Source: Crambe crambe
Lineage: Eukaryota > Porifera > Demospongiae > Poecilosclerida > Crambeidae
NCBI GenBank assembly: GCA_963924555.1
Contig: OZ004587.1
Span: forward strand, 8,324,075 to 8,388,074
Length of the DNA: 64,000 bases
Reading direction: 5' to 3'
Below are positions 49,901-61,309 of the stretch, in pieces (position 1 is the stretch's first letter; the number at the start of each line of letters is the position of its first letter). Below the pieces are notes generated by a model. That model saw only the letters and a program-made list of their open reading frames with translations, had not been told where the DNA came from and did not search any database. The position numbers and the translations under genes are program-made.

Positions 49901-50642
49901 TGTATGCAGCTATCCTAGTCTGCATGGCGTTGCGCAAAAAAGAGTGAAGGTAGCTAAAGGGCTATGCAAGACTAGGCAATGTGCAACACTAGACTAGACA
50001 GCCAGCAAGCCAGAGCAAGTGAAATACTTTAGAGCTGATATTTATGCTTCAACTCCTTAGCCTGGGGAATTTTGGAGTGCAGATGTATAGCTACTCAAGT
50101 CATAATTATTTAGCTATGTCAATAATTTCTACACGATTTGAAGGTCATGCAGTTTGCTTGCAATCTTAAATGTAGTCTGCATGCACCCCATGCCCATGCA
50201 GCTATAACTATTATTACATCATTGCAGTATAGCTAATCTTAAAACTGCATGTACACTCCAACAGTATCATTGCCTGGCATTATAGCTAATGTACTAGACC
50301 ACAATCTATGCAGCCCTATGTACTCACTCTAAATGCAGTTATCCCTGCAAGCATTTAAACTCTCATGGCAGTTAACTTACAATTCAATCCACTGAAAGTA
50401 TCCCTATTTCCTTCGTCTGCTCCTCCTGCACATAAATCCTGGCCATTACACAGCTGATCCCTATTGAAACACTGCCCTGTTATGCCCATATTAGGACAGG
50501 AGAGATTGTCCGTGATTGCTGGATTTTGGATTTGGCAGAAGTTTTGTGTGATTTCTGCAAATGACATTTGCTGGGAGTTTCCATAGTTGACCAGTCCAAG
50601 GATTAGGAGAAAAGTCTTGAAGATTTTGTGGCCTGCAGCCAT
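40617..50642 (-). CDS. Calx-beta gene 3: LDLa / Cys-rich / nine Calx-beta / ITIH_C-like secreted protein
   Basis: 22 exons: 50381-50642, 49704-49847, 49429-49566, 48952-49113, 48568-48768, 48189-48344, 47938-48135, 47468-47629, 46912-47106, 46449-46589, 45801-46010, 45322-45474, 44994-45209, 44672-44815, 44304-44528, 44021-44164, 43522-43743, 43161-43337, 42557-42763, 42080-42226, 41218-41907, 40617-40867; 1,514 residues. Signal peptide (FKTFLLILGLVNYGNS), two LDL-receptor class A-like segments (to about 135; GQCFNRDQLCNGQDLCAGGADE, then CDGHDNC), a six-Cys EGF-like module (136-181), nine Calx-beta domains (182-about 1265) each coded by two exons and ending in acidic motifs (TDNDG, IDNDS, TDDDC, NVNDDD), then the ITIH_C-like module from DDEIGTTGGDDPHF (41681-41692). 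Every internal intron is phase 1. The architecture fits the sponge aggregation-factor family; identity with a named member is not established. Confidence 0.88.
43750..43940. repeat. Purine-rich GGGAGG/GGAAAGG tract in gene 3 intron
   Basis: In gene sense it is almost pure pyrimidine (CCTCCC/CCTTTCC) and directly precedes the acceptor of exon 43522-43743. The counterpart in gene 4 is 57452-57650. Confidence 0.85.
44165..44208. repeat. (GA)n run at the gene 3 acceptor of exon 44021-44164
   Basis: In gene sense the (CT)n runs straight into CAG and the exon. The counterpart is at 57869-57919 in gene 4. Confidence 0.9.
45242..45310. repeat. (CT)n(CA)n compound microsatellite in gene 3
   Basis: About 28 bp CT followed by about 42 bp CA, in the intron between exons 45322-45474 and 44994-45209. 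The counterpart in gene 4 is at 59041-59095 with different lengths. Confidence 0.95.
46839..46903. repeat. (CT)n microsatellite in gene 3
   Basis: About 65 bp of CT just after the donor of the exon ending at 46912 (gene sense AG). The gene 4 counterpart, 60493-60530, is shorter. Confidence 0.95.
49388..49412. repeat. Poly-C run in gene 3 intron 3
   Basis: About 24 consecutive C on plus, next to the donor of the exon ending at 49429. Absent at the matching gene 4 position near 63610. Confidence 0.9.
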
Positions 50643-51549
50643 CCTTAGCTAGCTATTTTTAACCTGGACAGCTATTGAAATTTAAAAATCTCTATGATGC
50701 AATCTACTTCACGGTTTCTTCTTTGTGCCACCAGTACAAGAAAATGAGTGCTTTTGACTCTTTTTAATGTGAAGGATTTGAGGTCCAAGGAGGAGTACCT
50801 GTAGTTAGCTAAGGTATTTTAGTGTGATGTCCCAAGATGGCACTGTGACATGTAGTGCACATTTCATTGTTACCATATGCATGGAAACCAATCAATGGAA
50901 TCTTAGTAATTCTAACTCATCTGAATTCACTGGACTGGACTACTGGAATGGACTACTGGAATGGACTACTGGACTGACCTTCCTTAAACTTGATACATTA
51001 CTGGGCAACATTAACACCACTGCATAGAAGTGCTAGTCACAGACCCTGCCTGGTACATGTGAGACTATAGAAGTTTACATCAAAGCACTAGTTTTGTGGG
51101 CTAATCTCTGCAATAGCTAATTACTGGGCTAGCTATCATATTTCTTCATCTTTCATCTTTCATCATCTTTCATATAATTATTTCTGAATGACATGTACTT
51201 GTTGTCTTACACAAAAAATGGTAAGGTCCATTTTAACCTTTGTAACTTCTGTAACCAGTCACTTTGCAACTATATGACTTTAGTATCTAGGTACCTGTAC
51301 CACTAGCTAAGTGGTATATATTGCTAGGATGATATTTGTAACCTTTGTAACTTCTGGGGTTGTTGCAAAGTAACTGGTTACAAGAGTTAGTTACAAAGGT
51401 TACAATGTCAACAAGAGTAGCAAAAATTATTAGGAAGAGCTCGAGGACTATGACTACTCTCTCTGTGGTGTAACAGTAAGTAATGTAGCCATTTCTACCT
51501 CACAAGTCTGTGCAAATAAAAATGAAAGTGGCACTTGTTCATGGCACAT

Positions 51550-51838
51550 GACCTGAAGTATATTCAGTCCGACATCACCATGGTATGGCAATAACATTTC
51601 AAACATAGCGCAGTTGCTAGGTAATTGATATCCTTATACAGGTAATTGATGATCTCCACATATAGAATGGATGATTTAAGCCCAACTTAAACATTGTGGC
51701 CTGTGAACAGATATTTGCCTGGCTCAACAGGCATAATTCCAGGCAAAGGTACATGTAAAGGCAATTACCTAGCAACTGTGCTATGTTAGAATGTTGTTGC
51801 CATACCTTGGTGATGTCAGACCAGATAGACTTCAGGTC
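51550..51838. repeat. MITE with ~78-bp terminal inverted repeats
   Basis: Left arm GACCTGAAGTATATTCAG...GACATCACCATGGTATGGC...GTTGCTAGGTAATTG; the right end reads back as GACCTGAAGTCTATCTGG...GACATCACCAAGGTATGGC...GTTGCTAGGTAATTG. About 289 bp in total with a unique centre and no coding capacity. Confidence 0.88.
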
Positions 51839-52642
51839 TCCAGGCAAAGGTAAAGGATTTAGTGACTCTGAGGTTATTGAGGTGACACATGTTGTCATAC
51901 GATAAAATTATTTTTCTCCATGCAATTCTTCCTAATGATCCAAAGGCAGCCACTAGCCATGTCAGAACCAAAAGGAAGACTTGTCAGACCTGCATTGCAT
52001 TCAGTTACAGTGGAACCTCTTAAGGAAAATGGTTGGAACAAAGGACTATCTTTTACATACCAGGTGATTACATGCTACCTATGATACATGAAGCCTGCTA
52101 CGGTACTTATCTTACTTGTAAAGTGGTTGCCACATGTGGATATACCCACCTCCAATGACATAAAAAAATTTTTTTTTCTTCTGAAGACTTGTCTTTTCTC
52201 CCAGTGTCTTTATTACAAGATGTCTTGGTTTCAAGTACTTCATCTGTAGAGTCTATCTGCTTTGCAAGATATGCAGTATCGTGGATCCAGTACCTATGAC
52301 AATGATCATTGTAATTCCAGTGTAATGCTGTGCAGTGTGTATAGCTATGAAACTTACCTTGACAATTAGTTCAGCTGCTGATGATAATTTTGCAGTACTA
52401 TAGCTGGTGAGGTAGATGCATTCTTTCAATGTTTCAGATACTCCCCGAGATCTGTAGGTACACCATTCTGCTCCATTACTTTGCAGTGTTCACCTTTACA
52501 AAAAGCTTTTCCATGCAGTGATGATTTTGGGCATGCATCCATAGCTAGCTGAGATTTTTTTCAAAGGCTTGAACATGTTTTGGAGATTGAAACATGCATA
52601 TAGGATATCGCAGTTTCCAATTGCCATCAATTGTCCACTATT

Positions 52643-52833
52643 TGCATTCACCTTGCCCCTTGATCATTCGCTATAACTGCTATAACTTAATTCTTATCCA
52701 AATTTCAAATTTCAAACACCAACAGAGAGAGTGGATAATCAGCTCTCCGTCGATACATTAAATTAGAAATTTGGTTTAGGATTGAAGAAGTTATAGCAGT
52801 TATAGTGAATGATCAAGGGGCAAGGTGAATGCA
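52643..52833. repeat. Foldback (MITE-like) element, family TTGATCATTCGCTATAAC
   Basis: Arms TGCATTCACCTTGCCCCTTG...ATAACTT and AAGTTAT...CAAGGGGCAAGGTGAATGCA are near-perfect reverse complements over about 50 bp. The inner part (TTGATCATTCGCTATAAC) matches 1622-1758. Confidence 0.85.
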
Positions 52834-53956
52834 TATAATGGACATCAAATAAACTAACTAGCTATAGCAGGAGATTATTATCCCTTGTTTTTTACACTCC
52901 TCTGAACATTTAGTGTAGGAGTATACAGATTTGGCTCTCTTTAGATCAACTTGCTCCATATAATCTTCTCGGGATGATGTAGTATATTATGTGGTCTCTA
53001 TTGCCCTCTTCAGTGAGTTCCAATTCAACCTGGGCCATGATTAACCCCTGATAGCTATAGACCCTAAAACCTTATCTTTACAGGGTGTGTGTGTGTGTGT
53101 GTGTGTGCATGGCTTATGCTACTGACCTGATACTTCCAGAATGCACTAGCAGCACTCAGATTCTGATGGAAATTAGCTACTATATAGTTAGATCTTTGCT
53201 GACATACACTTAGGTATAGACCGACACAGTACATAGCTATGCCTATAAATTTGTATCCATAGCTACCTGGGTTTTGTATAGGATGTCTTCTAAGTATTCT
53301 TTCAACTTCAAATACTTGAAATTCTGGGTTTCTCTCATCATTTCATTATAAACTTCAGCAGATCCTTCAAAACTAACCCAGTAATGATGCCTGAAATGAA
53401 ATTATACATGGACATGTAAAGTTATTGGTTCCATATCTAAACAAACTTACCCTGCTGACATCCATTATTCACAGAGCTCCCTTTGAACATAGCAGGCATT
53501 AGATGCTGCAATGATCGATTCTCTCCACAGTCATAGTAGCTAGAGAGGGCGTCCTTGTGTTATTTTGCATAGAGTATTATAATACAAAGGTATTGGAGGT
53601 TAATTCCACTGAAAAAATCAAACAATATCCAAACTCCTAAACAACAACAACAACAAAGACAAACTTATCAGATATTTAAAATAGGATGACATGTGATCCT
53701 TTATAGCTTATGTAGAGCTTTATCAAGACTCCTCTATGAGAATAAATTTCATGCAAAATAGCCAGCCATAATAATAATATATATATACAAGACTATACAG
53801 TTGAACTAATAAGCTAGCAAGCTGCATGTGTACATACGTACTAGCTACTGATTGGTTTTAAAAATTACTATAGCTAGCTAGCTGAAGCTATATTATATTA
53901 AAGTAGCTATTACAATATTAAAAAAGAATTGGTTGCAGTTTTTACTGCATTGCAGT

Positions 53957-56900
53957 TCACTGCTTCTTCTTGAACTGGAAGTCACTGGTCATCACATCAT
54001 CCACAAGATAATCGAAATAAGTTCCATCAATGAGTCCCTCCCCCTGGTAACCAGGATTCATGGCAGTCCAGCAGAGCTGATCGTCCTTGATCTCACGTTC
54101 CATAAAACTCCAGAGGGGACGACGCATCACGGGCACTGGTTCCTTATTGGGCATGATCAGAATCTTACGGACCTCATCAATTTCAACACCCTTGCGGAAA
54201 AACTGACCTACATTATATATCAGGTGGAAAAATGTATTAGCTCATTGACTAACAAAAGTTAGCTAGCATGGCTTATAGACAATATAATGGGACCTCCAAG
54301 TGATGGCCCAACTTTTTATCCTTTGTAATCAAGACAGGTCATTTTTTACATAGTTGTTTTTGTTTTTTGGAATGTTGTTATTTTTCACAGTGGAACCTCC
54401 ACTGTAATGGACAAGCATAAAACTGACAGACATTGTACTGTTCCATGGCTATAGCTATCATTATGACCTGAAGACTAAAACAATATACTGAAGAGGACTT
54501 ACCAATGATTCCATGGGAGTTGGTGGTTTTATCTCCAGTCTTGTGCCAGAAGATGTCCAAGTGTTCACTCATGAACTTCATGGTGAAAGCAATCTCCACA
54601 TCCTTCAAGTCCACGTAGATGGATGGATACCTGAAGCCTTCAACTGGTGGTGCCTCAGAGATTGTTAGCTTTCCATTCTTGAAAGTAAGCCTCTCCAGAT
54701 TCTTGGCTGCGAGCTCCACCTTGTCTCCAATGAAGATTTTCTTGCTGCGAGCTTCGAAGCGGAAGTTTGTGGCATTGGCTTGTTTGTATGTGTTGTCCTT
54801 CACTATGATCCCCATGGATCCCATCCATGTGACCTCACTACGACGGGAATCAGGAACAAATTTAGCGTTCATTGTCAATCTCTCGTTAGCGATGAGATTG
54901 AAGGAGAAACCGTGTTCTCCCTGGACAGTGTAACACAGCATCTTTCCCCCTGGAAGGACGATACTGAAATGAGGATCATCTCCACCTGTGGTTCCAATCT
55001 CATCGTCTTGGATGGTCACATCAATTGGACTGCTGCCGTTGGCAATGCCACACCCATCACTAGACGTTGTGAGGAACACTTGGAAGTTCTCATTGCCTTC
55101 GCATATTCTGTCATTGACAATATCAATCAAAACGTTCATGATGGGGTTTGCCCCATTCAGAGTGACGGTCTGAGCAGCACCATTATAGTCAGCTGGTGGG
55201 AAGAGACAAGCATTGATAATATCCATAGCATGTATAATAAGTTCAGCTAATCCAAATTGGAAGTGTAACTACCGAATAATGGACAGACTTGGGACTCAGC
55301 CTTTTGTTCCTTGTAGAGAGGTTGTCCTCTCTTGGAGGTTATTTTGTATAAAGTGTGTACTTTGTCCTCTTTCGGAGTGTACTCTATTGGATGTTCCACT
55401 CTAACTCTCTTAGTAAGTTTAGCTAACAATAATTTGACTGCACACATGTACATAGCTCTTGTTTGTCAATTTGCTTGTTTATCGTTTGTTTGTTCGTTTG
55501 TTTGTTTGTTTGATTATTAGATCATGAGGCCATATTTATCTATATTTGTAACTAAGAGGAGGTCTTTGCATTCACCTGGGTTTGTGGCACTTCCATCCAG
55601 TGTTGTGACACTCACAACACAGTCTCGTCCGGCCGCCTTCTGTCCCTGGAGGGTGAGGGGGATCTGAAGTGATCCAATATTCTCCGGAATACTGAACACA
55701 TTGAGAGCATTCACAAGAGCCACTGCAAGAAGGAAAGTGTTTGAAGTGATGAGTAAAGATAGCTAGCTAGTTGGCTTAAGTACATAAGTAAGAAAGATAA
55801 TATTGTGACCAGAAAAGGGGCAAACATTGGTAGTTGAGTTATCGATATATCTCATCTAGAGCTTTTGGATAAAAAAAGAATTAAAATCATAACTGTTTGG
55901 TTCCATAGTTGTGGTACAATCATGTATCTAGCTTGTGAACTTTCACACGCTAGCTATAAAAAAACTTTGATTTGATGTTTTTGTCCCTTTTCCTGATTTG
56001 GACCAGTAATTAACTATCTTACCATCATTATCCACGATGTTGACAGAACCTGGGGAATTCTGGATGTTGACTGCTGGGTCATTGCTGGACAGCGCAATGC
56101 CAAAGTTCTCTTGGAACTCGCACAATTGATCGTCAATGATGCTGATGTTGCGGCAGATCTGTGCACCTTCTTGTCCGGGCATGAAGACAATGGGACTGTT
56201 CAAAGGCTGGAAGTCAGCTGGTGGGTTTCCTGGAGGGCAAAGAGTACAGATGATTAATTTGGGGAGAAGTAACTATGTATTACGAAGTCTCCCCTAGCTG
56301 TACGTTCGAACAGATTCAAGACAGAATATAACTCAGCCATAGACCCAGCCCACTTTCAAACAGGGTGGCCTGCCCTGCATTTAGTGGAATAATGCTATTG
56401 GGAAATCAGAGCAAGGAGATGTGAATCATTTTCTTCCTATCTCTATGCAGACACACATTCTACACCTGTCCTGTCCTGCTTTTGTTTAAAGGTTTGTCCT
56501 CTTTTTGAAATGTCCTTTCCTTTATATTTAATAATAGAGCTGCACATGTGATTGATTACTTACCCATGGCAGGGTTGGGAGGCATTCCATTTTGAGTGGA
56601 GAGTGTGAGTGTCACAGGTCTCTCCAGGGTCTGTCCAGTCCCAACAATCTCCACACACACTTCCAAGTTAGCACCACCTTCATTGATAGTGAATGAGGGT
56701 GTGGCTACTCCAGGGGGTGGCACGATCCTAACATTGAGAGCTACAAAGAGAAATTGAATTCTTGATATATATATTTTTTCATATAACAACAGCATAATCA
56801 TATAGAGGAACTCCAGACAAAGATATTTGCCAATCGAGTGACCTATTCACAGTCCTTGCAATTATTGGACATTTTGGCTGTCAGGCTGATTCCTAACAAC

Positions 56901-57878
56901 TTGGACATTTTTTTTTCTCTATAGAAATGTTTTATGTCCGAACAAATTTAGCAAATGTCTGACTTTGGTCAGATATTTGACCTGGCAAATTAAACTGGTT
57001 ATTTCTGCTCTGGTGTAGCTATAAGAAAAAGCATCTGCTCTGATCCATCAGATTGCCATGTCCAGTACATACACAGCAAGCAAAGCAAGCCACAGAATAG
57101 CTAACTTGATAAAGTGTGCTGCCATGCAGAATAGCCAGGGAAATGAATTAAAAAGTTATGTATTGAGGGCCATAGCTACTTTCCTTCTCAACTGAACTTC
57201 AATTCGTGGTTTAACCTGTAGCACTTACTCGGGCTATCAATGAGAGTGACAGTGGCCATGCTGCCTCCAGAATTGAACTGCACATCTGAAGTGGAGGAAG
57301 CGTTAAGAATGACTGTCTCAGGGTTCTCAATACTCTGGTCCAGGGTGGCAGAGAAGGTGAAGCATCGTTGGTTCAGTCCATTGGGAGAAGTGGGGGTTGT
57401 TCCAGCTGGGAACACCAGGGCCTGGTTCACTGCGGCAAAGTCTGTTCCAACTATTGAGTGGGAGGGGAGGGAAATGGAGGACGGGGAGAGGGAAATGGAG
57501 GACAGGGAGAAAGGAGGACGGGGTGGGGGGAGGGAGGTGGACAGAAAAGGAGGACAGGGGAAAGGAGAACAGGGTGGGAGGGAGGGAGTGAAAAGGAAGA
57601 TGGGGTGAGAGAGAGAGATGAGGGAGTGGGAAAGGGAGGATAAGATGGAGGATCACAATTATTATGATCATATTCTTCATGATTGATTGACTGACTGACT
57701 GGCATAGCTACGTGGTACTCACCTGTGGCAGAGCCTCCTATGTTTTGAACATTGATGGTGATTCCACCAGGTCCAACGATGCCAGTCGTGAGGTTGACGC
57801 AAATGCTAGCCCCAACAGCTCCTTCAGTGACAGTGTAAGTTGGCTCAGCAAACCGGAAAATAATCACTGAGAGAGAGA

Positions 57879-57922
<44 letters not shown>

Positions 57923-59041
57923 AACAGCTATTCATGCAGTCATACTGAGTCACCATGCACTGACTTAAGTGCCTATGTGGATATTATTTCATGCAAACTC
58001 AATCGTCACTAAGTAATTATGTAGCTAGCTAGCTACTAACAGTCGTTGTCTGTGATGAAGACAGGAGCTGAAGTTGGAGCCACGATAACCAGATCAGCAG
58101 CATTTAGAGAAACGGCACTAACAGTGAAGACTTCTTGAGGTTCATCAACGTCATCATCCATGATGTCCAGGTTAGTGCACTGGATTGGGTTCCCCGTAGT
58201 GAAGGTGACAGTGGTGGGGTTAGGAGCAGCATTGTAATCCATTCCAGGAGTAGCCACAACTGACCCTAAATGAAGCACACCAAAATGATATAATTAGGCT
58301 AACGTACTTGCAATGGGTCATTCAAAAGAAAATTTCTCCAGTAAAAGGAATTTCCCATTGTTAGCTAAGGTCCCTCAGTAATGGGCCGGTTCTTTGATTT
58401 GTCATATCACATGACTGAAACACGCACCTGCTGGACCGGAGGGGGAGGTGGAGAACTGAGCCTGGAGGGATACTCCAGGGGCAAGCATCCCATTGGTGAC
58501 GACGAGACACACACTCTGCATCATGCCTTCAGTCATTGTGTAACTGGGGAACTGGAAGTTCACAGACAATTCTGTATGGAGGGGGAGAGGGAGGGAGGGA
58601 GAGAGTGAGGGAGGGAGAGAGGGGGGAGGGAGTAAGGGAGGAGGGAGTGAGGGAGGGGGAAAGGAGGGAGGGAGGGAGAGAGGGAGGGAATGAGAAAGAG
58701 AATTCAATGAACTTTAGCTAGCATTTTCAATCAAGACAGTTTCGATTTATCCTAGCTAGTGTTAAAAGCATGCTCAATCCCCAACTTACGATCGTCATCA
58801 TTAACATTGACCGTAGCTGTAGCAACTGTACCACCACCAACGAACATCCCACCTCCTCCAATAATGTTAGCCTGGACATTTATAACCTCTGGGTTTTCTA
58901 CAACAGCGTCATTCATGATGGGAATTGTAAGTTGCTGAGTAGTACCAGGACCAGATCCTGATGCAAACATAAGTGTTTGTACAGTTGCTGTGAAGTCACC
59001 CGGCGCTGTAGCAACAATGAATGTTAAGTAAATGCAGTTGC

Positions 59042-59092
<51 letters not shown>

Positions 59093-60400
59093 ACCTCACC
59101 CACACTCACTACTTACCTGTAGCTGTTCCAGTGTTCAGTGTTGTCACGGTGATGCTTGCTTGACTAGTGAGGGTTCCACTGGCACCTGCAATTTGCAGGG
59201 TGACAGTAGCAGGACCACTCCCCTCAGTCACTCCAAATACTCCATTATTGGCAAATTCAAATAACGCACCTGAAAAAATGGGGGGAGGGAGAATAGCTAT
59301 TCAATCATTCTTATGACAACTAAAATAGAAATTTGGTAGTTTTTCAGCTACTTGCTAGACTGTAACTTATTGCTTGAGCTGGACACATGAGGAATAGAAG
59401 TACACACACAGAGTATGGCATGTAGTTACACTGTTAGTATGTATGACTGTATGATACGTACTGCCATGCACGCCAGTGACTACCAAATAAGTAGGGCTAG
59501 GGCTAGGGCAGGCTAGGACTGGGCTAGGGCTAGGGCAGGCCTGGAGCAGGTTCTACACTATCAGCCACTCTGTGTATAATTATCAATCGTACCATCGTTG
59601 TCATTGATGATGAAAGTAGCTGTGGCACCGTTAGGGAAATTCCCGGTTGTAGTTGCTGCGATGGTGAAGACCTCTTGTCCTTCAACCAGTGCGTCATCGA
59701 CAACAGTATAAAAGATACACTGTCTTGCATTGGGCTGCCCTGGAGTGGCTCCCGCCGGGAAAGTGAGGACTTGATTGCCCGGAACTGATACATCTGTTCC
59801 AACTGTAGGGGAAGGAGTGTTTATTCCAATCTCTTATCTCTACTTTTAATTAACTTTGCATCATAGATTATTAGCTCACTTAACATGCTTATTCATGTAC
59901 CTTGATAATATTATCATTGCCATAGTTAGCACAGCAAAAACTCCACAACTTGTAACAGGTCTGGACTGCCCCAGACCTGTTACAAGTTGTGGATGTATAT
60001 GTAATGATTATAATGTAGCTATATAGCTAGCTATTTGGATAATAAGATAGTGGCAGAATCTCTTTACCTGTAGCAGTGCCAGACTGAGCATTTAAGGTTA
60101 CAGTGATGGGTGTGGTCAGGACACCAGTTTGGAGCATTACACAGAACTCGACGGCACCATCACCTTCACTTGCAGTTACCGTGGGAGTCTCAAAGATAAA
60201 TTCCACCACTGTCAAAATAGCATTGATCAATGAAATAATTATATACTACACATGTGCAGGTCATGTGCAGGTCATGTGCAGGTCATGTGCAGGTCATGTA
60301 ATTGACAAAGACAATTTCTGATGAGCTTTGTTTGCTTGTACATGTGTCTTTGTCAACAAGTACTTAGAGACGTGGAGACGTAGAGAGTGGGACATTCTCC

Positions 60401-60433
<33 letters not shown>

Positions 60434-60488
60434 TGGCTTCTCTTGGATTTGGATTTGGTTAATGAGCCTCATCGTGTCATGAATGGGA

Positions 60489-60533
<45 letters not shown>

Positions 60534-61274
60534 CTCACAGTCATCATCAGTGATTGTAATTGTGCCAGTTCCCTGTCCAGCTGTAATGGCTGTAGAAGGA
60601 CCAGGTACGAGGATCAAGTTGAAGGCTTCGGCTACTTCATCCATGTTGTCATTCATGAGTGTGACAGGAATGTTAGTCGGAGATGAGCTGACAGTGATTT
60701 GCTGATTGACCAATGCTGTGAAGTCTGCTCCAGCTACAATAATGAAAGGGGTGTGGTTGTAATAATGAATGGGGTGTGGCTATAATAATGAAAAGGTGTG
60801 CATGGGCTGTCCCTATGGTCCCAATCCCCTGTCCCTATGGTCCCAGTCTCCTGTCCCTATGGTCCCAGTCCCCTGTCCCTATTGTTCTAATCCCCCATCC
60901 CTATGGTCCCAATCCCCCATCCATCCTCCCCCTCCAATAGTCCGTCCCAATTTTGATGATAGTACGAAACTAACTTACCAGTGGCTGGGTTTTGTAAACC
61001 AGCTGTTGACGAGGACACAGTGACCGTCCTAGTGACACCAGGACCAAATGTGACGCCATTTGTAATCACAATCATGGTATTCACTGTCACATCTGCCTCG
61101 ATAAAGGTGTACATGGTGGGGCTGAACCCAATGGAAGGATCTGTAAGGGAAAATGGACACTAGGTCTAGAATTCTGGAAATTATCACTATTAATAATTAT
61201 ACGAATTTTTGAAGAGTAAAATATTCGTGACTTATCAACAATCAACCCTATGTTTAGCCTCGTTCCCATGGCCT

Positions 61275-61309
<35 letters not shown>

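Larger units (their letters stand above)
50643..53956. other. Intergenic region between gene 3 start and gene 4 stop, 3.3 kb
   Basis: Must contain the gene 3 promoter in its left part; no clear promoter motif seen. Includes an imperfect inverted repeat of GTAACCTTTGTAACTTCTG at about 51230-51410, two foldback elements (51550-51838, 52643-52833), a (GT)n at about 53086-53107 and, at the right, the duplicated 3' flank (53655-53837). No coding exon found. Confidence 0.55.
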
